Notes under the pieces: generated by a model | What the model was told of the DNA's origin: nothing | What the model saw: the letters and a program-made list of their open reading frames with translations, nothing else | The model's database searches: none | NCBI RefSeq assembly: GCF_028550435.1 | Contig: NZ_JAQQKV010000001.1 | Span: 806,001-870,000 of the forward strand | Source of the DNA: Asticcacaulis machinosus | Lineage (GTDB): Bacteria > Pseudomonadota > Alphaproteobacteria > Caulobacterales > Caulobacteraceae | Direction: 5' to 3' | DNA: 64,000 bases | Shown: positions 1 to 8,701 of the stretch, piece by piece | Layout of the letters: every line of letters begins with the position of its first letter | Position numbering within the stretch: the first letter of the stretch is position 1 | Made by a program: the position numbers and the translations under genes

Positions 1-1754
1 ACATAGGCTTTACCGGTGTTTTTGATCTGCTCGACACGGGCACCGTAAACCACATTACCCCAGTCGAACTGAGTGGTGGCCATCAGATAACCGGCGGCGA
101 TATCTTCACCGACGTTCCAGTAATCAGGGATCGAATAAACCAGATTGTTAGCGCCTGCCGAACTGTTGAGCAGGTCATAGGCCTTTTGGCGGTCGGTGTA
201 GCGGAAGGTGTAACCCAGACGCTGCTCACCCAGATAATCGCCGTTTTGAGCGATCGAGCTGTAGGTGGCGGTTGTCGACAGGGCCCCCGTGCCGTTGAAA
301 ACTTCGTTCTTCTTTTCCCGCATGGTGTAAAGGCCGCCGAACTCGATCTTGGTCTCACGGCCGAACAGTTCAGTTTCATAATCGAAATCAACCTTGGCCG
401 TGTAGGCTTCGGTGGTCTCGGAGGCGTTCTGACGGGTGGCCTGGCTCATCGGCATCGCAAAGTCTTCGACGTTCTGAACCTGCGCGCCCTGAGTACGGGC
501 CGAAGTTGTGCCGGTTGTACGATACAGAGTCGCAATATTGCTGTCACCATCACGGAAGTCATAAACAACCGTTGGGCGAGCGGTAAAGGTCGAGGGGCTC
601 TGGAAGCGAATTTCCAATGGGTTATCCCCGGTGTTGTCAGCCCAAGTGTAGTTCAGGCGCCATGATGCGTCGAGCTTACCGAATTTGTGCTCACCACCAA
701 AGGTATTGGTCGACATACGGTCGTCGTTGTCGCGGTAAGTCACGCGGGCCGAAATGCGCGCACCATAGACCGTGCCGAACTTCGGGTCGTTGCCGGTGAC
801 GAAATTGGTTGACGTGTAGCTCTGACCGGCAGCATTAGTGCCTTGGTTCAATTGGAAGATGAACTGGTCGCGCAGCTCGTCGTCATGAAACACAGTGTTG
901 ATGGTCGAGAAAAAGACCTGATGATTGTCGTTGAACTTATAGTCCAGACGGGTCGAGGCCGAATAGTTTTCACGGATCAGACGGTAGTGCTTGTTCTTGG
1001 TTTCCTGGGCGAAACGCTTGCGGATGTCGGCCGCATTGACCGTCAGATAGGGATCGGTTTCCCAGTTTTCCGTGGCCATTTCACGCTTATAGTACGACCC
1101 CTGAACGACAACGCCCAGTTTGCCGTCGAGGAAGATGTTGGAATAGACCAGCGACGAGTCGTATTCATTGCCTTCGCCCAGTTCAACGCGGCCGGCAGCC
1201 AGCTTACCGGTGATCTTCTGACCATTGTAATCAAAGGCGCGACGGGTGCGGATATCGACATTACCGGCAACGGCATCGCCCGGCATGGACGGCACCAGCG
1301 CCTTTTGCACGCTGATTTGCGAGGCAATGGCCGATGGGATGTTGTCGAAGCGCGAGGCGCGGCCTTCGGGAGAGACCACCGACAGGCCGTCGAACGACAA
1401 GGTCGTCCAGTAGTTCGGCGCACCACGCAGGTTGACATAGCGGGCCTGCCCCTGATCGCGTTCAATGGCAACACCCGGCAGTCGACCAACAGCGAAGGCG
1501 ATGTTCTGGTCAGGCAGGTCGCCGACGTCATCGGCGGCAATGATGCTGACCAGCGAGTCAGAGGCGCGTTGCGCTTTCAGCGCTGAAGCTTCCGACTCCG
1601 CGATCGGGCGACGGCCCGTGACGGTGACTTCCGTGACATCCTCGTCAGCAGCAGCATCAGCCGAAGCGGTTGCAACCGTCAGCGTGCTGGCCAGCGCGGT
1701 GGTGGCCAGAAGCGTCACAGCCATAAGGTTGCGGTTTTTAAAGGTGGTGAACAT
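1..1754 (-). CDS. TonB-dependent receptor, Caulobacter/Xanthomonas type (3' end outside window)
   Basis: An outer-membrane active transporter powered by TonB/ExbBD. The visible 584 codons run open from an ATG at 1754 to the window edge. A hydrophobic signal peptide ends near residue 32 (ATASA). A TonB-box-like VTEVTVTGRR follows, then a plug domain with GDLPDQNIAFAVGRLPGV and VNLRGAPNYWTTLSFDG. The plug wording matches the Xanthomonas/Caulobacter TonB receptor group (TIGR01782 type). The C-terminal barrel is missing because the window ends. It diverges from a phytase gene, and a PhoB-box candidate lies 47 bp upstream, so a role in taking up phytate or its breakdown products during phosphate starvation is inferred. 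The substrate is not shown by the sequence itself. Confidence 0.9.
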   Translation of the reverse strand, partial: MFTTFKNRNLMAVTLLATTALASTLTVATASADAAADEDVTEVTVTGRRPIAESEASALKAQRASDSLVSIIAADDVGDLPDQNIAFAVGRLPGVAIERDQGQARYVNLRGAPNYWTTLSFDGLSVVSPEGRASRFDNIPSAIASQISVQKALVPSMPGDAVAGNVDIRTRRAFDYNGQKITGKLAAGRVELGEGNEYDSSLVYSNIFLDGKLGVVVQGSYYKREMATENWETDPYLTVNAADIRKRFAQETKNKHYRLIRENYSASTRLDYKFNDNHQVFFSTINTVFHDDELRDQFIFQLNQGTNAAGQSYTSTNFVTGNDPKFGTVYGARISARVTYRDNDDRMSTNTFGGEHKFGKLDASWRLNYTWADNTGDNPLEIRFQSPSTFTARPTVVYDFRDGDSNIATLYRTTGTTSARTQGAQVQNVEDFAMPMSQATRQNASETTEAYTAKVDFDYETELFGRETKIEFGGLYTMREKKNEVFNGTGALSTTATYSSIAQNGDYLGEQRLGYTFRYTDRQKAYDLLNSSAGANNLVYSIPDYWNVGEDIAAGYLMATTQFDWGNVVYGARVEQIKNTGKAY

Positions 1755-1800
1755 GAGTGCCCCTCAATGAAATATACAGCGGGGCAGGTAGCGCCAGGCC

Positions 1801-1818
1801 ATGACAGTTTTATAACAA
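1801..1818 (-). promoter_or_regulatory. Candidate PhoB box
   Basis: On the minus strand this reads TTGTTATAAAACTGTCAT. It resembles the enterobacterial Pho box: two 7-bp direct repeats of CTGTCAT type separated by an A/T-rich 4-bp spacer. The second repeat is perfect and the first has two changes. It lies 47 bp upstream of the TonB receptor start and within the divergent promoter region shared with the phytase gene. The gene content (phytase) fits phosphate-starvation control. No transcription data are available here. Confidence 0.55.
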
Positions 1819-1970
1819 ACCAGAACATCGATAGCCTGAAACAACAACTGTTGCCAAATTACCAGATACATTCGCCATTTAAACACTTAATAATAGAGTT
1901 TAATTTTGCACATGCGTTTTGAAAAATAACTGCTATGAGGCATATTAAATTCTGACGCGGAGACTTTGAG

Positions 1971-3065
1971 ATGCTTTTTTTACAGTTTCATGACAAATTC
2001 AAGACAGTATTGATGGCAGGACTTTCAGCGATCGCTCTATCAGGCTGCATCCACTCTGAACTGATTTCCGACTCCAAGAAAATGACGCAGGGCACAGGTA
2101 CGCCGGTACTGGCCTCAGGAGAGACTATCGCCGTCGGCACAGGGGCTGCCGATGCCGCCGATGACCCCGAAGTCTATGTCAGCCCTTACCGCCCTGAAAC
2201 CCCGGTCATTCTGGGCACGGACAAGAAAGCCGGACTTTATGTCTATAACATCGACGGCAGCGTCCGTGACTTTGCGCCGACCGGCCCGCTCAACAATGTC
2301 GACCTGCTGGAGATGGACGGTCAGGCCCTGATCGGCGCGTCGGATCGCGTCAAAAACGGTGTCGCCCTGTTCGGCTTCGACAAAGATCTTAAGCTGCGTA
2401 ACCTCGGCTTTGTCAGCTTAGCCACCTCTGAGGCCTATGGCTTCTGCATGGCCGCCGTCAATTTCGGCGACAAGATCAGCCCAGTCGTCGTCGTGGTTGG
2501 TCAACGCGGCGATGTCGCGGTGGCCCGCCTGAACGATGTCGGCGGCTATTCGGTCATGGACACCCAGCGCTTTGAGGTTGGCTCCCAATCCGAAGGCTGC
2601 GTCATCGATGCGAAGACCGGCGCGCTCTATATCGGCGAAGAAGCCAAAGGCATCTGGCGCTATGATGTGCGCGCGGCTTCCAATGCTACCCGCGTCCATT
2701 TTGCCCCCGCCCCATCCGATATTCTGAAACCCGATGTTGAAGGCCTGACCCTGCTGCGCGAAGGAGAGGCGACCTATCTGATTGCCTCCTCTCAGGGCGA
2801 CTCAGCCTTTGCCGTGTGGCAGGTTAATGCCGATCCGGTTTATAAGGGCCGCTTCTCGGTCATGGCCGGCAACGGTATTGATGCGGTTACCGGAACCGAT
2901 GGCGTCGCTGCTCGCGGCGGGCCGGTCGGCCCCTACCCCAACGGCATTGTCGTCATGCAGGACGATGTTGACTCCGACGGCGAAGCCGCCTCCACCACGC
3001 GCATGAAGCAGAACTTCAAGATCGTGGACTGGAATAACGTCAAGACGGCTCTGAATATTCAGTGA
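1971..3065 (+). CDS. Beta-propeller phytase (3-phytase), lipoprotein
   Basis: Predicted to release phosphate from phytate (myo-inositol hexakisphosphate) in a calcium-dependent reaction. The 364-residue length is normal for beta-propeller phytases. A signal peptide with lipobox LSGC places the lipidated Cys at residue 26, so the enzyme is probably anchored in the outer membrane. Family features visible are GTDKKAGLYVYNIDG near residues 80-95, SEAYGFCM, and the acidic ECV/GEEAKGIWRYD and PDVEGLTL stretches. The start follows a GGAG element. The gene diverges from a TonB receptor, and a Pho-box-like site lies between them. This pairing suggests surface hydrolysis of phytate coupled to import. 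It converges with the next gene with a 13-bp gap. Confidence 0.88.
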   Translation: MLFLQFHDKFKTVLMAGLSAIALSGCIHSELISDSKKMTQGTGTPVLASGETIAVGTGAADAADDPEVYVSPYRPETPVILGTDKKAGLYVYNIDGSVRDFAPTGPLNNVDLLEMDGQALIGASDRVKNGVALFGFDKDLKLRNLGFVSLATSEAYGFCMAAVNFGDKISPVVVVVGQRGDVAVARLNDVGGYSVMDTQRFEVGSQSEGCVIDAKTGALYIGEEAKGIWRYDVRAASNATRVHFAPAPSDILKPDVEGLTLLREGEATYLIASSQGDSAFAVWQVNADPVYKGRFSVMAGNGIDAVTGTDGVAARGGPVGPYPNGIVVMQDDVDSDGEAASTTRMKQNFKIVDWNNVKTALNIQ

Positions 3066-3078
3066 GGCGTCAAAAAAA

Positions 3079-4404
3079 CTAAGCCGTGGCCGGCTGATCC
3101 GACACCTTGGCGCTCATCATGGCGGTCGCCTTGATCGAGGCGTGGGTGACACCGGCCATCCGCGCCACCGCCATCTGACGATAGTTATCAAAACCCTGCA
3201 CCATGCAGGCCCCCGCCGAAGCCTTGGCGGCCGTGCTCAGCGCACTCAGATAGTCGTTGAGCGCAGCGTCTTCGCGTTTGACGCCGTCATATTCGACGCA
3301 CACACCCGACAGGCCGCACTTATGCAGGGCGGCAATGGATTTGCGATCGGCCGACACAGAGCCCACCACCGTCATGCAGAACGGCTTGATCAGGGAGACA
3401 ATCTCTAAAATCCGGTGCGGCGGCACACCATCGAGGCCGCGCACCTCAAACAGCACCTTCAGATTCATCTCAGCCGCCGCTTTTGACACTTCCTGTGTGA
3501 TACGCGCCCGCGCACGGTTCGAGGCAAAGGTCGAAAAGGCCGCAGGCACAACCATCAGCATCTTACGGGCGTCAGGTTCTTTCAGGCGGATCAGCTTGAT
3601 GCCCTGTTCGATATTGGCGACATCGACCTGTTCGCGCAGGTTCCAGTCCATATTGGCCAGCGCCTTACGATCCAGCAGGGTGTTCTCGCTGCCCTCAATA
3701 ACCATCGCCTCAAGGCGGTGACCGATCATCACCATCTTACGCATCTCAAACAAAGGCTCTGCCGAGGACGCCACCCTGACCGTGCGCCCGGCATAGGCAA
3801 CCGACTGCGCCACAATCACCGGACGCTGGATGGCCGCCATCTGCGGGCTGGCCTCGGTGCGCTTTTCCGCCGCTTCGGGCATAGCGCCGGGCCGCGCCCT
3901 GACGGAGTGAGCTTCTTCTTCGTCGCGTTCAAAAAAGGTATTCATACGGATACGCGCAATCGCAAACTTATCGACATCATAGGCCTCAACGGCATAGAGG
4001 GGGACATCTGCGTCGCTCAGGTCGCCCACAAAAAAGTTCCCCAGATCCAGCCACATATCAACCACCGACATGGCGCCTTTGCGCGACGCTTCGGTCGGCA
4101 AGACCGCCAGCCAGGTGTTTTCGGATACGGCAATGCACCAGTTGGGCTCAGGAAACCGCCGCTCAAACCCGGTCTTCAGATGCTCAAACACCACTTCGCG
4201 CTTAGCCTCCCAGCGTGCGCCCATGCGCAGTATAAGCGGTGTGATATTCAGTAAAAACGCCCGACCACGCTGATCATGATGGGTTTCACGCAGACGTTCG
4301 ATGATCTCAACCGCATCGTCGCGCTCAAGTACCATAATCTCACGCTCCGTCCCCGTAAGGGACGAAACCGTGGCTGTTGTTACACCTTCGGAAGTCTGGG
4401 ACAT
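3079..4404 (-). CDS. Conserved protein with a degenerate EAL-like C-terminal half
   Basis: A 441-residue cytoplasmic protein without signal peptide or membrane segment. The N-terminal part (about 1-150) has a small alpha/beta pattern that could be a GGDEF-like remnant. After a charged low-complexity linker, residues about 215-425 follow the secondary-structure order of EAL domains: a helix with WNLREQ, a strand LMVVPAAFSTF, then VLFEVRGLDGVP, TVVGSVSAD, and a late ACMVQGFDN where active EAL proteins have a QG motif. The E-A-L signature and metal ligands are not visible, so catalysis of c-di-GMP hydrolysis is unlikely. Function is unknown; a c-di-GMP-binding or scaffold role is only inference. 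It diverges from a DUF2336 gene. Confidence 0.7.
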   Translation of the reverse strand: MSQTSEGVTTATVSSLTGTEREIMVLERDDAVEIIERLRETHHDQRGRAFLLNITPLILRMGARWEAKREVVFEHLKTGFERRFPEPNWCIAVSENTWLAVLPTEASRKGAMSVVDMWLDLGNFFVGDLSDADVPLYAVEAYDVDKFAIARIRMNTFFERDEEEAHSVRARPGAMPEAAEKRTEASPQMAAIQRPVIVAQSVAYAGRTVRVASSAEPLFEMRKMVMIGHRLEAMVIEGSENTLLDRKALANMDWNLREQVDVANIEQGIKLIRLKEPDARKMLMVVPAAFSTFASNRARARITQEVSKAAAEMNLKVLFEVRGLDGVPPHRILEIVSLIKPFCMTVVGSVSADRKSIAALHKCGLSGVCVEYDGVKREDAALNDYLSALSTAAKASAGACMVQGFDNYRQMAVARMAGVTHASIKATAMMSAKVSDQPATA

Positions 4405-4553
4405 TGCGCCCTGCGGTTCCTGTTTACTTATCTGACCAATTTAAGGTCACACTGTTGAAACAAGATTAATAGCGCTGCAAAAATGTATACAATCCGTGCG
4501 CACCCCTCGAAATTCTGCATTAGCGTAAAAATTAAGCAATCGTTCACCCTGTT

Positions 4554-5654
4554 TTGTCACTGTTGAGCCTATTCGAACTTCTTGATTCGGACGGTGCCTT
4601 GGCTCAACCCGCTGTAAAATCATCGCCGCCTGAACGCGCCCCCCTTGGCGGTCGCGATCGGGACAGCTATGTCAGCCTGCTGGAAGCCTTAAAGACCGCC
4701 ACTCAAACCGTCAGCCGTATCCCAGACGCCCCGGCCCCGGTTCCCCCGACGGCAAGAGAGGCGCGCCCCTCCGGTGACCTTGATCATTTTACCCGCCTGC
4801 TGATCGACACCCTCCGTAAAAGCGAGAGCCGCGAACAAAGGGCGCGAATTGCGCAACTGATCGACGCGCCGTGGCTGCCCGAAGCGGCACGGCTTGAACT
4901 GTGCGCCCTGCCCGCTGAGGTCAGTCAGGCCATGCTGCAACAGGCCCCGCTCAGCGATGCGGCCCTGTTCAACCTGCTGAACAACCAATCCGAAGCCCAT
5001 CAGATCGCCATTGCCCGCCGCCCCGGCCTATCGAACAATCTGGTCAAGGCGATTATCAATCTGCCGCCGTATCTGGTTCAGATGGCGTTGCTGAATAACG
5101 CCTCTGCACGCTTTGAGCCGGAGGATATCCAGAGCCTGTGCCAGCTGGCCCAAGGCCATGCCGCCCTGCGCGGGGCCCTGATCCGCCATCCGCTGTTTAC
5201 CGAGGCCCATGCCAAGGCCCTGATGGCCTCGGTCGGCCCGGCCTTACGCGACGCCTTAACCGCGCGCTTTCCGTATCTGGCCGTCCCTACCGCTACGGCC
5301 ACCTCGGCGCAGGCGGTTGCCGAATTGAAACTGTCTTCCCTGACCAATGGCCTGCTGCTGAACCTGCTCAATGTCGGCCAGCTTGACGCCTTTCTCGAAG
5401 GCATGGGCCGCAAGCTGAACCTTAATAGCGCAAAGCTGCGTGACAGCCTGAACGGCCAAAGCTGCGTGACACTGGCGCTGTCGATGACTGCGCTTGGCAT
5501 TGACCGCGCCGCCTTTGGTACTGTGCTGGAGCAGATCCAGCGCCTGAACAACCAGCGCCCGAAGGTGACCAGTGCCCATCACCTGCTGGCTCGGCCGGTG
5601 TTTGATCTGCCCCCGGCGATGGCGCGGGAAAAGCTTCAGGCCATATTGGGCTAA
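4554..5654 (+). CDS. DUF2336-type helical repeat protein
   Basis: A 366-residue protein, mostly amphipathic helices. Residues about 75-250 contain HEAT-like repeated units typical of DUF2336 proteins (for example DAALFNLLNNQSEAHQIAIA and LPPYLVQMALLNNASARF), in which each unit tests a short 'killed or not' helix pair. No enzyme motif, signal peptide or membrane span is visible. The likely start is TTG (4554), or TTG three codons later; there is no in-frame ATG in the first part. A second DUF2336 protein lies at 8702-9877, so the window holds two paralogues. The molecular function of DUF2336 is not known to me; genes nearby for signalling suggest a regulatory or scaffold role, which is inference. 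Confidence 0.7.
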   Translation: MSLLSLFELLDSDGALAQPAVKSSPPERAPLGGRDRDSYVSLLEALKTATQTVSRIPDAPAPVPPTAREARPSGDLDHFTRLLIDTLRKSESREQRARIAQLIDAPWLPEAARLELCALPAEVSQAMLQQAPLSDAALFNLLNNQSEAHQIAIARRPGLSNNLVKAIINLPPYLVQMALLNNASARFEPEDIQSLCQLAQGHAALRGALIRHPLFTEAHAKALMASVGPALRDALTARFPYLAVPTATATSAQAVAELKLSSLTNGLLLNLLNVGQLDAFLEGMGRKLNLNSAKLRDSLNGQSCVTLALSMTALGIDRAAFGTVLEQIQRLNNQRPKVTSAHHLLARPVFDLPPAMAREKLQAILG

Positions 5655-5726
5655 GCTATAACGCTTTGATTTCCTGAAATATCAGCGTATAAGGCCGCCC
5701 ACCCCGCGCGCTAATGGTTACCAAAG

Positions 5727-6485
5727 ATGCCCCTTAAACTGGCTTTTAAAGCGTCCGAACGGCCAGAGGCCCAAAGCGCGCGCGACCGGCTGATTGAACG
5801 GTATGGCTCAAGCGACAGCCCCGATGTGGTGGTGGCGCTGGGTGGTGACGGGTTCCTGCTTGAATGTCTGCATGAGCATTTGGGCGACAGCGTGCCGATC
5901 TTTGGCATGAACCGCGGTTCGGTCGGGTTTCTGCTCAATGAGTACGGCGAAGACGATCTGGTTCAGCGTATCTATGCCGCCGAGCGGACCCTCATTCATC
6001 CCTTGCGGATGCGGGCCACCAATCGTGACGGCGAAAGCTTTGAAGCTCTGGCGCTCAACGAAGTCTCCCTGCTGCGCCAAACCCACCAGAGCGCCAAGCT
6101 GCGCATTCTGGTTGATGATAAGGCGCGGCTCGAAGAACTGATCTGCGATGGCTGCCTTTTGGCCACGCCGGCAGGATCGACGGCCTATAACCTCTCGGCC
6201 CACGGCCCGATTCTGCCCCTGACGGCGCAGGCTTTGGCGCTCACCCCTATCAGCGCCTTTCGCCCCCGGCGCTGGCGTGGCGCGGTCCTGCCCCACACAA
6301 AACGCGTGCGCTTTGAGGTACTTGAAGGCGATAAGCGCCCGGTCAGCGCATCAGCGGACACTTTCGAAGTCCGTCATGTTCGGGATGTGCAGATCGAGGA
6401 ATGCCGCGACATCTCGGCCACCATCCTGTTCGATGCGGGCAAGGGCTTTGACGAGCGCGTGCTGGCGGAAATGTTTACGGCGTAA
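5727..6485 (+). CDS. nadK: NAD kinase
   Basis: Phosphorylates NAD+ to NADP+ with ATP in the cytoplasm, the only known de novo route to NADP. The GGDG motif (ALGGDGFLLE, residues about 37-46) is the catalytic nucleotide-binding loop. The second hallmark, LLATPAGSTAYNLSAHGPI, is present near residues 147-165 and forms the NAD site. At 252 residues it is of the short alphaproteobacterial type. It starts at ATG 5727 about 70 bp after the DUF2336 gene. Its 3' end overlaps by 11 bp the end of a small membrane-protein gene on the other strand. Confidence 0.93.
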   Translation: MPLKLAFKASERPEAQSARDRLIERYGSSDSPDVVVALGGDGFLLECLHEHLGDSVPIFGMNRGSVGFLLNEYGEDDLVQRIYAAERTLIHPLRMRATNRDGESFEALALNEVSLLRQTHQSAKLRILVDDKARLEELICDGCLLATPAGSTAYNLSAHGPILPLTAQALALTPISAFRPRRWRGAVLPHTKRVRFEVLEGDKRPVSASADTFEVRHVRDVQIEECRDISATILFDAGKGFDERVLAEMFTA

Positions 6486-6759
6486 GGGCACCGATTAGCC
6501 AGAATAATCCCAAAACGCCGATTGCGATCATGACGAAGGCGTGAAAGGTCATGGCTATGTAGAAGCCAAGCCCCTCATCACCATCTCTTTTGATAGTCGT
6601 GGGTGGTTGCGAGATTTTATGGAACGGAAACATATTTCGGGGCGGCATTTCCATAGTTTCACCATCCCGCATGCCTCGGTAAAACCACCAGGCGGAATAT
6701 GCAAATGTGTAACCAAACACGGCAATAGAAATTACAGAGACAATAAAATACATGGGCAT
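6475..6759 (-). CDS. Small membrane protein of unknown function
   Basis: About 94 residues from the chosen ATG at 6759 (a second ATG two codons later is equally possible). Two hydrophobic segments are visible: an N-terminal one (FIVSVISIAVFGYTFAYSAW) and a C-terminal one (FVMIAIGVLGLFWLIGAL), separated by a polar loop of about 45 residues rich in Met, Pro and charged residues. This predicts an inner-membrane protein with both ends on the same side. The codon pattern and hydrophobic design support a real gene, but I recognise no family. Its stop lies inside the end of nadK on the opposite strand. Upstream lies repeat DNA. Confidence 0.6.
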   Translation of the reverse strand: MPMYFIVSVISIAVFGYTFAYSAWWFYRGMRDGETMEMPPRNMFPFHKISQPPTTIKRDGDEGLGFYIAMTFHAFVMIAIGVLGLFWLIGALTP

Positions 6760-6898
6760 ATGCTCTACGGTATTAATACAGTAGTTCATCATGCAAAACC
6801 ATGCAATCTGGCTCAAGCGGCCGGGCCAGTGCTCGGACAGCCTCCCGATCGAAGATGGGGAGGCAAGGCAGATTCAACTTGTCTTCGAGTAGTAAAAG

Positions 6899-7051
6899 AG
6901 CCCCCACCACCACATCTCGCCTTCGGCTCGTGCGGTCCCCCTCCCCGGCACGCCGGGGAGGTATAAGTAAGAGATATCTCATTCCCCTATACTCCCCCAA
7001 CTTGTTTGGGGGAGGTGGCGCGCCAAAGGCGTGACGGTGGGGGGCTTTTTG
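6899..7051. repeat. REP/BIME-like inverted repeat pair R1
   Basis: Two units face each other, with their G/C-rich tails outward. The left unit (minus orientation, 6899-6962) has a CTCCCCGG/CCGGGGAG hairpin and a CTCGCCTTCGGCTCG segment. The right unit (plus orientation, about 6990-7051) has CTCCCCCAA-CTTG-TTTGGGGGAG, then GCGCC-AAA-GGCGT, then GGTGGGGGGC. The same design recurs at 7738-7927, 14899-14956, 16449-16619, 16978-17146 and inside ileS at 51497-51634. No gene was seen in this stretch. Confidence 0.85.
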
Positions 7052-7065
7052 CAGACTTTTGGGCC

Positions 7066-7692
7066 TTAACTGCTGTCGGCAATGATATCCGACATGCTCT
7101 CCGGCAAGACCAGCTTGACCTCTCCGCGGGCGACGCGCCAGTACATCTCACCGCCGTCGGCTTCAAACCACGGCGGGTGCTGGGTGGCCAGAATCGTCCG
7201 CTCATTCAGCCACAACAGGCCGGTTTTCGGATCGAGGCGCGGCGGGGTTTGCGACGCTTCCTCAAGATCATCCTCAAGATCGTCATCAATTCCGAAATCA
7301 GGATCAGCCAGATCAAGGCCCTTGATGCGCGTGAGCAACTCATCCGGCGTGAGCGTTTCCGCCTCTGAAAGAGGGTTCAGTTTCGGGGCCAGTTTGGCGC
7401 TCACCGCCTCATGGGTGGCGCGCAAGGCCGCCAGTTTCAGGCCGAACTCTTCACGGCTGCGGGCGGCCTCTTCAGGGGTGAGCTGCTTTGACGCCGTGCG
7501 CTCGGACGCATCGACGCGCGCATAGATGCGCTCGATCAGCAGTCCGGCCCGTGTCATTTGCTCCAGCTCCGGGCCATCGTATGGCGACGGCAGATCACCC
7601 AGCCGCTCCAGCATCCGGTCAGCAAAGGCCCGCAACCGTGCCCGCCGTTCTTCCGGCGTGAAGCGTTCCTGAATTTGCAGATCGGTGCTCAT
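7066..7692 (-). CDS. Hypothetical protein, charged and helical
   Basis: 208 residues from ATG 7692 (MSTDLQIQERF). The reading frame extends further upstream but only through repeat DNA, so the internal ATG is preferred. The protein is hydrophilic and largely helical: an N-terminal RRARLRAFADRMLERLG helix, a DGPELEQMTRAGLLIERIYA segment, a long charged middle, an acidic stretch IDDDLEDDLEEA near residues 143-155, and a C-terminal part with several Trp residues (LLWLNERT, PPWFEADGGEMYWR). No catalytic motif, signal peptide or membrane span is seen. I do not recognise the family. It sits alone between repeat pairs R1 and R2. Confidence 0.65.
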   Translation of the reverse strand: MSTDLQIQERFTPEERRARLRAFADRMLERLGDLPSPYDGPELEQMTRAGLLIERIYARVDASERTASKQLTPEEAARSREEFGLKLAALRATHEAVSAKLAPKLNPLSEAETLTPDELLTRIKGLDLADPDFGIDDDLEDDLEEASQTPPRLDPKTGLLWLNERTILATQHPPWFEADGGEMYWRVARGEVKLVLPESMSDIIADSS

Positions 7693-7737
7693 CCCCTCAG
7701 CATGGGGGAAAAGCCAACAGAGGGGATAAGTTGCTTT

Positions 7738-7927
7738 CCTCCTCCCTATGCGTAAGCATGGGGAGGTGGCGGCACGCGCAGCGTAGCCGACGGAGGGGGA
7801 TGGCTGATAGATTGTCACCACGCTGCCTTTAAGGCGTTATTCCTACAAAAGCGGGGAGGCATTAAGGGCGGCGCAATCCCCCTCCGTCGGCTTCGCCGCC
7901 ACCTCCCCACGCAAGCGTAGGGAGGAG
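7738..7927. repeat. REP/BIME-like inverted repeat pair R2
   Basis: A plus-oriented unit (7738-7801: CCTCCTCCCT...GGGGAGGTGGC...GCCGACGGAGGGGGA) and a minus-oriented unit (7876-7927: TCCCCCTCCGTCGGC...GCCACCTCCCC...GGAGGAG) have their tails inward, about 74 bp apart. Together they could fold into a long stem. The rest of the 7693-8113 gap between genes holds no convincing gene. Confidence 0.85.
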
Positions 7928-8113
7928 AATGGGCACCGACATGTCTGGCGTCCCAGGTTCCGGGTGCAGGGGCCGTGCCCCTGCCCGTGCCCTGCCTGCA
8001 AAATTCGTAAAAAGCGGCCGCTGTTTTAGGGGTTCTTAAATCTGTGCCGGTTATGGTGAACGCAGATTGCGATCATAAGTCCCCCAAAGCCTGCCCCTAA
8101 GGACCCCTCTGCC

Positions 8114-8608
8114 ATGTCGGAAAAAGCTCAAATCATTCAGGTTCCCAATACCTTACGCGCCAAGGTCGGCGGCAAGATGGGCGCCCTTGATCAGGCGGCC
8201 ATTGCCAAGGCTGAGGCGGCACTGGCGGATCTGTCGTCGAATTTCGGTGACTGGCTGCTGGACGAAGTCAAGAAAATCGAAGCCGCTCAGGCCGAGATCA
8301 AAGCCACAGGCTTTACCCCCGCCAATGCCGATAAGCTCTATTTTCACTGCCACGACCTGAAAGGGTTGGGTACGACCTACGGCTATCCGCTGGTCACCCG
8401 CATCGCCGGCTCGCTGTGTAAGATGATGGACGACGAAGCCATCCGCCTGCAGGCCCCGCGCCATTTGATCGACGCTCACCTTGACGCCATCCGCGCCGCG
8501 GTACGCGACAGCATCAAGGAAGACACCCATCCGGTCGGCAAAATTCTGGCCGATACGCTGGAGGCCCGCGTTAAGGAACACCTCAACGCCATTGGTCATA
8601 AGGAATAG
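8114..8608 (+). CDS. Histidine phosphotransfer (Hpt) domain protein
   Basis: A 164-residue stand-alone Hpt protein that would carry phosphate between a histidine kinase and a response regulator. The phosphoacceptor context HDLKGLGTTYGYP gives His80, followed by the D-L-K-G and a Gly-rich turn typical of Hpt four-helix bundles. Residues 25-60 form a preceding long helix (AAIAKAEAALADLSSNFGDW), and helices follow to about residue 155. No kinase or receiver domain is fused. It is transcribed alone and ends before a strong hairpin terminator. A hybrid kinase gene lies about 1.5 kb downstream, but that kinase lacks phosphoacceptors, so the true partners are likely elsewhere. Confidence 0.82.
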   Translation: MSEKAQIIQVPNTLRAKVGGKMGALDQAAIAKAEAALADLSSNFGDWLLDEVKKIEAAQAEIKATGFTPANADKLYFHCHDLKGLGTTYGYPLVTRIAGSLCKMMDDEAIRLQAPRHLIDAHLDAIRAAVRDSIKEDTHPVGKILADTLEARVKEHLNAIGHKE

Positions 8609-8646
8609 GTGGCGGCCATAAGGAATAGGCGTCAAACGCCAGTAAC

Positions 8647-8682
8647 AAAAAAGCCGCCGGAGTGATTTCCGGCGGCTTTTTT
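8647..8682. terminator. Bidirectional intrinsic terminator
   Basis: A 10-bp perfect stem, AAGCCGCCGG (8651-8660) with CCGGCGGCTT (8669-8678), has an 8-nt loop, an A-run before it and a T-run after it. It serves the convergent Hpt gene and DUF2336 gene. Confidence 0.9.
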
Positions 8683-8701
8683 GTTGTGATCAGATCAGTG
8701 A

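Noticed and set aside
843-1586. A 247-codon plus-strand frame
   Set aside because: It is antisense to the TonB receptor gene, whose signal peptide, plug motifs and reading frame are clear.
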